Below, piece after piece: positions 8,625-15,980 of a stretch of DNA of 32,041 nt. A program made the translations under genes and the position numbers. Under the pieces are notes generated by a model. It did no database searches, was not told the origin of the DNA, and saw nothing but the letters and a program-made list of their open reading frames with translations. This stretch comes from Loigolactobacillus binensis (GTDB taxonomy: Bacteria > Bacillota > Bacilli > Lactobacillales > Lactobacillaceae). The stretch is taken from the NCBI RefSeq assembly GCF_005405165.1, contig NZ_BJDN01000030.1:1-32041 (forward strand), written 5' to 3'. How positions within the stretch are numbered: the first letter of the stretch is position 1; each line of letters begins with the position of its first letter.

Positions 8625-8961
8625 TAGTTATAACCGCCTTTCCGGAAACACATTCTTGACAAGCATTCGTGTGACAAACACAGCGTTGATCACTGGCTAA
8701 TAAACGAGCAGTATCTTGTTTAAACGTGGCTATAAATTCCGCCCGTAACGTATAATGCTGCCACTTACCTTCCTTACGTGCCGCTACAATATCAGCAGTT
8801 TGTAAGACTTTCATATGGTGCGATAAAGTAGGCTGTGAAAAATCAAAGTGTTCTAAAATATCACAGGCGCACAAAGAACCACAAGAAAGTAGATCAATGA
8901 TTTTTAAACGATTAGGGTCGGCCATTGCCTTAAGCATCTGAACGTATTTTTGATAGTTCAT
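8611..8961 (-). CDS. arsR: Arsenical resistance repressor ArsR
   Basis: The 116-residue protein is an ArsR/SmtB winged-helix repressor. The recognition region is S-Q-P-T-L-S-H-H-M-K-V-L (about residues 42-53), followed by a beta wing. Arsenite-sensing cysteines lie in the early helix as Cys31-Ala-Cys33 with Cys27 nearby, as in type-1 ArsR proteins. Unusually, the C-terminus has four more cysteines (94, 96, 101 and 104, in a CVCHTNACQEC pattern), which could make a second metalloid site. ATG 8961 follows AAAGGAGG at good spacing. It is the first gene of the ars operon and probably controls it through the ATAGAT-N4-ATCTAT sites just upstream. Confidence 0.95.
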   Translation of the reverse strand: MNYQKYVQMLKAMADPNRLKIIDLLSCGSLCACDILEHFDFSQPTLSHHMKVLQTADIVAARKEGKWQHYTLRAEFIATFKQDTARLLASDQRCVCHTNACQECVSGKAVITNEET

Positions 8962-8981
8962 TACTAACCTCCTTTATAAAT

Positions 8982-9026
8982 ATAGACGTACATCTATGCT
9001 TATAATATAGATCTCTATCTATGTAA
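8982..9026 (-). promoter_or_regulatory. ars promoter with two operator copies
   Basis: On the minus strand, TTACAT (9021-9026) and TATAAG (8999-9004) are spaced by 16 bases. The operator ATAGAT-N4-ATCTAT (9007-9022) fills the spacer. A second copy with one mismatch (8982-8997) lies just downstream of the -10 box. ArsR bound here would block RNA polymerase. The link to ArsR is inferred from position and repetition. Confidence 0.75.
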
Positions 9027-9064
9027 GCGTCAAGCTTTATTTTTAAATAATAGCCCGTAAGCTT

Positions 9065-9110
9065 AAAGAAACAGCCCTTCTAAGTCAGCAATCACTAGCT
9101 TAGAAAGGCT
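9065..9110 (-). terminator. Terminator of the acetolactate synthase-type gene
   Basis: A 12-bp stem with one G-U pair (9073-9084 with 9099-9110) is followed on the minus strand by TTTCTTT. It lies just beyond the stop codon at 9129. Confidence 0.75.
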
Positions 9111-9128
9111 ATTAAACGTCAATACTAT

Positions 9129-10790
9129 CTATAGATGAACGGATACGTTTCCTAATTTTTCGATCAACTTCATATTTTCTCGATAATCTACCGGTACCGC
9201 AATGATAAAAACGCCGGTTGTGGCAGCAACCGCTTCTTGCATATAGGTGGAAAAATCAGTGCTATTCGTCACTTTTCTACCGATAGCACCAAAACTGGCT
9301 GCATATTGCACAAAATCGGGATTGCCAAAATCAACACCATTGGCCTCATTGATCTCGATTTTCATTTTCCATTTGATCAGTCCATATGAATGATCCTCCC
9401 AAACCACGATGATCAGGTGCAAATGTTCCCGAACCGCAGTTTCGATTTCTTGGGAATTCATCATAAAGCTACCGTCACCCATAACTGCAACAACGACGCG
9501 CTCAGGACGGGCCAACTTGGCTCCCAATGCGCCTGGTAATGTCCAAGCCATTGTTGAAAGACCGTTATCAATGATGCAAGTATTAGGCAAGTACGTTTGA
9601 TAAAGGCGGGCCATCCACATTTTGACTGCTCCAGTATCAACTAAAACGATCGCATCGTCAGGTAGCGTACAGCGCAGATCGTAAACGATTTTTTGCGGAA
9701 TCAAAGGGAAGGCGGCACTATTTTGACCGTCGGCTAATTCAGCTTGGATCAATGTTTTGATCTCCGCCATTGGCTTATCAAATGTGATCTGGTCAGCCTT
9801 TAGCGCGATCACTAATGCGTGGATACTAGCACTAATGTTGGCGATGATATTCAAAGTAACCGAATAATGAGCATCAACATCCTGTCTGATCATATTGATG
9901 TGAATGATTTTTTTATCACCATTTGGATTGATTTTTTGCGGATCAAACTGCTGACTGGTGTAGCCGATCGAAATAATCAGATCGGCCTTATCAATGGCAA
10001 AATTTTCATAATCTTTGTGCATGAAACCGACAACACCCAGCGTATTTTGCAACCGATCAGAAACAACACCTTTACTCATAAAGGTGGTTACCACTGGCAC
10101 ATTCAGGCAACTGCTTAAGGCCGCAACTTCCTTTTCAGCCTTTTTCCAGACAACGCCATCGCCGGCTAAAATAAGCGGATTTTTCGCAGAACGAATTAAT
10201 TTGACCGCTTTACTTACTTCCGCTGCAGTAGGTTAAGTGATCGAGATCGGATCAACATCAAGCGGCCGAATATGCTCAGCGATCTGGGTTCGCTCAATAT
10301 CTTCAGGAATCGCTAAATACGCGGCGCCCGGCCGATCACGCTTTGCGATTGAAAAACACTTTCTGATCATTTCTGGGATCGACTCTGGTGATACTGCCAT
10401 CCCTGCATACTGCGTGACTGGCTTATAGATGGAAACCAAATCCAAGATCTGATGCGAATCCTTATGTAACCGAGCCAAATTCCCCTGTGCACTGATTGCC
10501 ACTAAAGGAATCGAGCTAGTATTAGCATCGGCCACCCCAAGAATCATATTCAAAGCACCTGGCCCAAGTGTGGAAATACAGACCCCAGGGATCCGCGTAA
10601 TTTGCCCATAAATTGCCGCCATAAAAGCCGCTCCTTGCTCACTTCGAGTTAGAACAAATTTAATTTTGCTAGATTTACTAAGTTCGTTCACTAGAAAAAT
10701 ATTTTCTTCACCTGGAACGCCCCACACGTACTTGACGCCTTCATTTTCTAGGCAATCAACCACTAATTTTGCCACACTTCGCTTACTCAT
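9129..10790 (-). pseudogene. Acetolactate synthase-type thiamine diphosphate enzyme, interrupted by an in-frame stop
   Basis: Two open segments lie in the same frame, separated only by one TAA at 10233-10235. Together they would encode about 553 residues, the usual length of the family. The upstream half has the ThDP-activating Glu in LTRSEQGAAFMA and the S-T-L-G-P-G-A block. The downstream half has the G-D-G-S-F-M-M-N motif, then V-W-E-D-H-S-Y-G where the metal-binding second half of the motif sits, and an F-I-I-A-V-P-V-D-Y end. This resembles catabolic AlsS, which makes 2-acetolactate from pyruvate. ATG 10790 behind AGGCGG is preferred over 10808. A CAA or similar codon changed to TAA is the simplest cause. 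The product would be a 185-residue fragment unless the stop is read through. It has a consensus promoter and a terminator. Confidence 0.85.
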
Positions 10791-10879
10791 ACCGTTTTTC
10801 CGCCTCATCTATTCATGAAAAACATGATTTTTTGATTCTATTTTTCTAATTATAATTTAATTTATCTGGGATATTTATA

Positions 10880-10907
10880 ATTATATTTTCATTTAGCTAA
10901 ATGTCAA
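10880..10907 (-). promoter_or_regulatory. Consensus sigma-A promoter of the acetolactate synthase-type gene
   Basis: On the minus strand, TTGACA (10902-10907) and TATAAT (10880-10885) match the consensus perfectly with a 16-base spacer. The spacer contains the 12-bp palindrome ATTTAGCTAAAT (10891-10902). Copies of TTTTTCATGAAT in opposite orientation flank the promoter at 10911-10922 and 10811-10822 and may be operator sites. Confidence 0.8.
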
Positions 10908-11018
10908 TATTTTTTCATGAATCAGGTAGGCTTCAGTGGCTTACATGAAAGCTAACTGTTTTTGGATAACACCAAACAGTAACACTATTTTGTGCCACTG
11001 TAATCATGTCTGATCCGC

Positions 11019-11963
11019 TCACTGAACGATAAATTCTGGCGCTGTTCCTTTGATCAGCACCGCAATAATATTTTGGACGCATTTCAAGCTGATCTGATTT
11101 AAGGCGTCTGGTGTATAGCCGGCAATATGCGCCGTGGCAATCAGATTTTCCTGACTTAACAAGGCCTGATCATGGGTGGGCTCGGTAGCAAAAACATCTA
11201 GGGCTGCCCCAGCGATCAAATGATTTTTTAACGCGATCTGCAAGTCCTTCTCGACAATAATATTACCTCGAGCCGTATTAATTAAAAAGGCAGTTGGCTT
11301 CATCAGCTTAAACTTTTCCAGATCAAGTAAGTTTTTAGTTGCCGGCAGTAGCGCCGTGTGGATCGTGACAAAATCACTTATCCTTAGCAATTCATCTAGT
11401 CCTACTACGTTAATATGATATTGACTAACAAAAACTGGATCTGGTGCCGGACTATAGGCATAAATTTGCATGTCAAAACCAGCCGCTCGTTTAGCAACTT
11501 CCTTGCCAATATTGCCTAATCCAATGATACCTAGTACTTTACCATGAACATCCGCACCAAAGTAACGCTGCCAATGGCCATTTTTTACGTTTTGATCAAC
11601 TTGTGGCAGCTTTCGCGCTAACGCCAACAATAGGCCAAACGCAAAATCGGCTACGGCGTGTTTATTAGCATTAGGCACATTAGTCACAAAAATACCTTTT
11701 TGTTTAGCGTAGGCGACGTCAATATTATCTACACCCACCCCGTGCTTACAAATAATTTGCAACTGGGGCAACCGTTCGATCACAGCGGCGGTCAGCTGAT
11801 TAAAACCGACGATCAAGCCGGCAGCATCCTGGCTAGCCTGAATAAACTCCTTTTCAGAAATTTCCGGACTTAAACTGACGAATTCAATATTATTTTCTTT
11901 AAGTAACGTCAACGGTTTAGCTGATATTTTGGCAAAAGAGGGCGAAGTTGACACGATTTTCAT
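11019..11963 (-). CDS. D-isomer-specific 2-hydroxyacid dehydrogenase (phosphoglycerate dehydrogenase type)
   Basis: The 314-residue protein has the two-domain D-2-hydroxyacid dehydrogenase layout. The NAD-binding motif G-L-G-N-I-G falls near residues 148-153. The catalytic Arg is in N-T-A-R-G, the Glu is in F-A-T-E-P and the His is in T-A-H-I-A-G-Y-T. The short form lacking a C-terminal ACT domain and the K-H-G-V-G-V-D-N-I-D sequence resemble the phosphoglycerate dehydrogenase subgroup. No serine-pathway partner is nearby, so another hydroxyacid could be the substrate. The start has AAAAGGAG upstream at normal spacing. An 18-bp terminator lies immediately upstream, so it is its own transcription unit. 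Confidence 0.85.
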   Translation of the reverse strand: MKIVSTSPSFAKISAKPLTLLKENNIEFVSLSPEISEKEFIQASQDAAGLIVGFNQLTAAVIERLPQLQIICKHGVGVDNIDVAYAKQKGIFVTNVPNANKHAVADFAFGLLLALARKLPQVDQNVKNGHWQRYFGADVHGKVLGIIGLGNIGKEVAKRAAGFDMQIYAYSPAPDPVFVSQYHINVVGLDELLRISDFVTIHTALLPATKNLLDLEKFKLMKPTAFLINTARGNIIVEKDLQIALKNHLIAGAALDVFATEPTHDQALLSQENLIATAHIAGYTPDALNQISLKCVQNIIAVLIKGTAPEFIVQ

Positions 11964-12024
11964 AGTAATAAACTCCTTTTATGATCAGTATAGGACCGCA
12001 GTAAAGCGATAAGCAAGCCAATCT

Positions 12025-12064
12025 AAAAATCCGTGCTACTCATAAAATGAGTAGCACGGATTTT
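12025..12064. terminator. Strong bidirectional terminator
   Basis: A perfect 18-bp stem (12026-12043 with 12047-12064) with a 3-base loop has A-rich and T-rich ends, so it can stop transcription from either side. On the minus strand it follows the flavoenzyme remnant, whose stop codon is at 12081, and is tailed by TTTTTAG. Confidence 0.92.
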
Positions 12065-12080
12065 CAATCAATTACTGGCT

Positions 12081-12395
12081 TTAAATCGCTTTAGCCACAG
12101 CATAGGCATCCCAAATCGCCTGCATAATATTAGCGACATGTCGTGAATCACCTAATAAGTAAGTCTCTTTGGCCGATGTATTTAATAATTTTACAAATGG
12201 ATTATTGGGACGGTACCCTAACGCACAGATCACACTATCGCCAGTAATCTCAGCTGCAGTCCCATTTTTTTCAGTAACATTAACAGTTGTACCAGTAACA
12301 TTTTCAACTTTAGTTTCCAAACGTACAGCAACCTTATTGTATGGTAATAGTTCCTTCATCATCTGCCAATTAGGAAATGGCCCGACTTGCTAAAT
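12081..12395 (-). pseudogene. C-terminal remnant of an enoate/2,4-dienoyl-CoA reductase (NADH:flavin oxidoreductase)
   Basis: About 93-103 residues match the end of the second nucleotide-binding domain of Old-Yellow-Enzyme-like enoate or dienoyl-CoA reductases. The visible motifs are S-V-I-C-A-L-G-Y-R-P-N-N and Y-L-L-G-D-S-R-H-V-A-N-I-M-Q-A-I-W-D-A-Y. Full-length family members have about 650 residues, so over 80 percent is missing. An in-frame TAG stands just upstream (near 12393). A second coding-like minus-strand frame (12359-12526, 55 residues, containing GQVAVSAKWLISGDNDFAV) abuts it in another frame. I do not recognise it, and it may be an unrelated fragment. No promoter or ribosome site fits the fragment, so it is probably not functional. 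Confidence 0.75.
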
Positions 12396-12585
12396 TCAAT
12401 CACGGCGAAATCGTTATCGCCACTAATCAACCACTTGGCCGAAACTGCAACCTGTCCGCTTAGTGAATTAGTACGACACCCGCTACTTGCTAAACAATAT
12501 TGCCGCGAACGAACACCAGTGACCATTCAGCTAAGACGAAAAAGCTACTTGGTGGAACACGTTTTAACTATATTGTTCGAAAGTA

Positions 12586-12622
12586 TAAAAAAGAGTTGCG
12601 ACATACATTACTTGTTGCAACT
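12586..12622 (-). terminator. Terminator of the hydroxyacid dehydrogenase-YjiH operon
   Basis: On the minus strand a 6-bp stem AGTTGC/GCAACT (12617-12622 with 12594-12599) is followed by CTTTTTTAT, about 95 bases past the YjiH stop codon. The 14-bp palindrome AGCATAATTATGCT (12655-12668) lies between. Confidence 0.65.
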
Positions 12623-12717
12623 ACTTTTCGTGTTTATTCAAGTCTTCTTTTTTGAGCATAATTATGCTGAATGGCTAGCTGAAAATCAAATAACGGCCTG
12701 ACTTCAATCAGAAGCAA

Positions 12718-14052
12718 TCAAAACAGTAACTGAACGTACCAAATAACGAATGGTAGTGCCAAAAATGTTCGTTCTAGAAAAATGATCACAATATGCGAAA
12801 ACTTCTGCACAATATTACAGGATTTAAGTAAGGTGGCAATTTCAGACATAAAAATTAATTGTTCAATGCTCATCATTGCTAAAATAATGCGGCTTGACGC
12901 GGAACCGATGCCCTTGCCTAGAATAACTGGCAAATAATTATCGGCGAACCCAGACATAATGGCACTCGCCGTCACCTTGGCATCCGCGACCCCAAATAAC
13001 CGTAATATCCATTCAACTGGCAAAGAGATCCATGCCAGAAGTGGTGTGTACAAAGAAAGCGCCAGCGCAGCCGTCCCCCAAATAATAATTATCGGGGATA
13101 ACCAAAACACGTAGAACGTCATATTATCAATCTTCGTTGTAAAGTTTTTGATAGAAACCGTATTTGCACGATTACTGGCGTTAACTAAGGCTGTATGCCA
13201 TTTATTACCTTCACGCGTTATTTTAATTGGGCGGGTGGTACTACCATCAACATAAGTACTGGGATAGCGACTGATCGGCGGGATCCGCACACCAATTGCT
13301 CCAATAATAACGCCAACTAGCGTGATTCCAAGAAAAATCAACCCAAAATAGGGCATGACCCCTAAAACTGAACAAACTAAAACGACCCAACCAATACTTG
13401 ATGTTGCAAATTGACTACCGATCGTAGCCGCTTCTCTAACCGTAAAGTACCCTTTTTTGAATAATTCTTGGGTGCCAATAATAGCCGCATTACCTGGTCC
13501 GACCCAAGCACTGATAATATTGACGGCGCAAAGTTCGGACACTTTGAACAGCGGCTTAACAATAAAACCGATCAGTTCACTGAGAAATTCCATTGCACCA
13601 AATTCCAGAATGAAGGTTTGAAATAACAGCATTAGCGGCACCAGTACTGATAATTGTGTTGCTAAATCAAGCATTGCCGTCCCTGTGTCAGGGGAAATAA
13701 TGAACAGCGGTCCAACCTTCAAGTAACACATCAACGCCACGACTGCCCCAAGAAGGCGGTTGATCACATAAAAAGGCGTTGTTGAGAATAGCTTTTTCAA
13801 TAACCGTTGTTTGTGTAAAATCGTTGTCGGGATCAGCCAGTCGATCAGCGCCAATAAAGCACTTAAAACCACTAAGATCGTAACTAGTGTTTGGACAGCA
13901 AAATGATACTGGGCAATAAAAAGTTTCAGATAGTGGAATAAAATCGTATCCACACCATTGGCAAAACTAAAGGGAATTAAGACTAAGCCGACTCCTATGG
14001 CCGTACCTAAGACAAATTTAGTGATTCCCCAATAATAGCGCTGTTTAGTCAT
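12718..14052 (-). CDS. YjiH-family membrane transporter (nucleoside-recognition/Gate domain)
   Basis: The 444-residue protein has about ten to eleven hydrophobic segments and the Gate-domain features of the YjiH family, for example A-W-V-G-P-G-N-A-A-I-I-G-T and S-G-F-A-D-N-Y-L-P. No substrate is established for the family. The preceding dehydrogenase gene ends one codon earlier, and its stop codon TGA forms part of the GAGGTG ribosome site. ATG 14052 is therefore preferred over the GTG at 14061, and translation is probably coupled. Co-transcription with an L-2-hydroxyacid dehydrogenase and a nearby IclR regulator suggests uptake or release of a small organic acid. That is inference only. Confidence 0.82.
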   Translation of the reverse strand: MTKQRYYWGITKFVLGTAIGVGLVLIPFSFANGVDTILFHYLKLFIAQYHFAVQTLVTILVVLSALLALIDWLIPTTILHKQRLLKKLFSTTPFYVINRLLGAVVALMCYLKVGPLFIISPDTGTAMLDLATQLSVLVPLMLLFQTFILEFGAMEFLSELIGFIVKPLFKVSELCAVNIISAWVGPGNAAIIGTQELFKKGYFTVREAATIGSQFATSSIGWVVLVCSVLGVMPYFGLIFLGITLVGVIIGAIGVRIPPISRYPSTYVDGSTTRPIKITREGNKWHTALVNASNRANTVSIKNFTTKIDNMTFYVFWLSPIIIIWGTAALALSLYTPLLAWISLPVEWILRLFGVADAKVTASAIMSGFADNYLPVILGKGIGSASSRIILAMMSIEQLIFMSEIATLLKSCNIVQKFSHIVIIFLERTFLALPFVIWYVQLLF

Positions 14053-14062
14053 TGCGTTCACC

Positions 14063-14986
14063 TCACAATTCTATTTGCGCAGCAACTGTTTCAACTGCCT
14101 GAAGTGAACTAGTAAATTGTGCTTGCTCAGAACTAGTTAGTTGCAAAGGCACGGTCCGCACCGCTCCTTGTCGGCCGATCACAGCTGGTTGACTAATATA
14201 GCAGTCGCCTTCTTTGCTTGCTGGACGTGAGACCGGTAAAATAGCCTGTTCATCACGGACAATAGCTTGGATCACACGTTCAATAGCCAACGCAACACAG
14301 AATGCATTGGGGCCTTTCATTTTCCAGACATCAAAGGCCGTATCTTTTACCTGCTGCGCGATCGTAGCCTTATAATCTGTAGCCAAGGTTAGTTTATTGC
14401 CCGCAACATACGTATCAAACTGTGTGCCTGCAACACTCGTTTGGCTCCAGGCCACAACTTGCGAATCGCCATGTTCACCGATGATCAGCCCGTGCACGGC
14501 CGTTTGAGCAACACCATAGTCACGACTGAGGAGCCAATTTAACCGCGCAGTATCCAGCATTGTGCCCAGACCAATAACTCGTTGCGCTGGCCAACCACTA
14601 ATTTTATAGGCAAAATAGGTTAGAATATCAACTGGATTGCTGACCATTAAAATGATCCCCTTAGGACTGTAATGGGTAATTTTAGGAATAATGGCTTGCA
14701 AAATAGTTGCATTTCTCTGCAACGGAACTAACCGCGACTCTCCCACTTTCTCCGGAACACCAACTGTGATCACAATAATATCCGAATTAGCCGTTTGTTC
14801 GTAATCGCCATAATTGATTTTTACCGCGTGACTAAGTGATAAACCATGTAAAATATCTAACGCATTTCCTTTAGCGCGTTTTTGATCAAGATCTACCAAT
14901 GACAATTCATCAATATAATCCGTTTTTGCAAGTGAAAAGGCTGTTGTTGAGCCAACTGCACCAGAACCTATAATACTAACTTTCAT
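14063..14986 (-). CDS. L-lactate/L-2-hydroxyacid dehydrogenase
   Basis: This 307-residue NAD-dependent dehydrogenase of the LDH/MDH family has G-S-G-A-V-G at residues 7-12, the Arg/Asp pair in L-D-T-A-R-L, and the catalytic His in I-G-E-H-G-D-S. The substrate-specificity loop reads V-P-E-K-V-G-E-S-R. The position that is Gln in lactate and Arg in malate dehydrogenases is Glu here, and the site usually occupied by Thr246 falls in K-G-P-N as Asn. The enzyme may therefore prefer another 2-oxoacid, as L-2-hydroxyisocaproate dehydrogenases do. The frame extends to 15025, but ATG 14986 has a G-rich site upstream and the standard N-terminus. It is first in an operon with the YjiH gene. Its -35 box lies under a palindrome next to a divergent IclR gene. 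Confidence 0.9.
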   Translation of the reverse strand: MKVSIIGSGAVGSTTAFSLAKTDYIDELSLVDLDQKRAKGNALDILHGLSLSHAVKINYGDYEQTANSDIIVITVGVPEKVGESRLVPLQRNATILQAIIPKITHYSPKGIILMVSNPVDILTYFAYKISGWPAQRVIGLGTMLDTARLNWLLSRDYGVAQTAVHGLIIGEHGDSQVVAWSQTSVAGTQFDTYVAGNKLTLATDYKATIAQQVKDTAFDVWKMKGPNAFCVALAIERVIQAIVRDEQAILPVSRPASKEGDCYISQPAVIGRQGAVRTVPLQLTSSEQAQFTSSLQAVETVAAQIEL

Positions 14987-15031
14987 CGTAAATACCCCCA
15001 TCTTTTGTTTCGGGACGCGTTCCACTTTTTA

Positions 15032-15068
15032 AATATAAGCCCTTATTGTGAAATTTGCAACAAGTTTC
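15032..15068 (-). promoter_or_regulatory. Hydroxyacid dehydrogenase promoter with IclR-type operator
   Basis: On the minus strand, TTGCAA (15055-15060) and TATATT (15032-15037) are spaced by exactly 17 bases. The 19-base palindrome GAAATTTG-CAA-CAAGTTTC (15050-15068, one mismatch) covers the -35 box. The divergent gene at 15142 encodes an IclR repressor, so this is its most likely binding site. Confidence 0.75.
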
Positions 15069-15141
15069 TAAAATTTTCTCCGTTTAACTTTAATTGGATA
15101 TGCTAAGATAAAATCAATAACTGCCAACGGGGTGAGCCTAT

Positions 15142-15912
15142 ATGGATAAAAAGGAACCAACAATTAAAAATATTGTTGAAGCGTTCAAGGTATTAGATTA
15201 CGTCAATGAATCTGGTGAAGCTGGAATTGCCGAAATTGCGGCCCAGCTTAATTTATCCAAATCAACTATTTTTCGGATCGTTAAATCTTTAGAGACCGTT
15301 CGCGCGTTAAAACAAGAGGCCAATAGTCAATACCGGCTAGATTATCATTTAACTGCCTATGCCCATGGCGCCACGCGTGATAGTGAACTGGCTACACTTG
15401 CCGAGCCCTATATGCAAACCGTTATGCAAGTCACCGGTGAAACGGTTAATTTAGGCATTCGTTATGAGAAGGACGTCATTATTGCTAAATCCGTCGATGG
15501 GGATTTTTATCAGTTGCAGACAACGCTGCTACCAGTCAGCCCATTATATTGTTCTGGATTGGGAAAGCTTTTTCTCAGTCGTGAATCTGATCATGCATTG
15601 CGTGCCTATTTTCAAGCATTGCAGCCGCGCACGATCAAAACAATCACGAGTTTTCAAGCCTTTAAACCTGAACAAGCAAAGATTTTAGCAAATGGTTTGT
15701 CAACGGATGAAGAAGAATACGAGTATGGTTTATCCTGTATTGCGGTGCCGATCGAGAAAAATAAACAACTTGTCTGCGGCTTAAGTGTTTCCGGTCCAAC
15801 TAGTCGGTTAAAACATAAAGGACTTAACAAAATCACAGCGGTTTTGCAGGAACAGGCCGCTTTGTTTGCAAAGGATCTGGCAGCATCCGGCATTACTTTT
15901 TCTGAAAAATAA
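15142..15912 (+). CDS. IclR-family transcriptional regulator
   Basis: The 256-residue protein has an N-terminal winged helix (about residues 12-70) with G-I-A-E-I-A-A-Q-L-N-L-S-K-S-T-I-F-R-I as helix-turn-helix. A C-terminal IclR effector domain follows, with Y-C-S-G-L-G-K-L-F-L in the ligand region and E-Y-E-Y-G-L-S-C-I-A-V-P-I near the end. Such proteins bind small carboxylic acids and usually act as repressors. The start follows GGGGTGAG. It diverges from the hydroxyacid dehydrogenase-YjiH operon, and a palindrome over that promoter is its probable target. The effector is probably a substrate or product of that operon. Confidence 0.9.
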   Translation: MDKKEPTIKNIVEAFKVLDYVNESGEAGIAEIAAQLNLSKSTIFRIVKSLETVRALKQEANSQYRLDYHLTAYAHGATRDSELATLAEPYMQTVMQVTGETVNLGIRYEKDVIIAKSVDGDFYQLQTTLLPVSPLYCSGLGKLFLSRESDHALRAYFQALQPRTIKTITSFQAFKPEQAKILANGLSTDEEEYEYGLSCIAVPIEKNKQLVCGLSVSGPTSRLKHKGLNKITAVLQEQAALFAKDLAASGITFSEK

Positions 15913-15980
15913 ATTGGGACTGATAAACGTTCTAACCGGCATTTACTGTGCCCTTAATTTCGTACTAAGAAAGGTCAACC

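Noticed and set aside
12387..12701. Plus-strand ORF of 104 codons
   Set aside because: It runs against the reductase stub and terminator, has no ribosome site or family resemblance, and its composition does not look like a protein.
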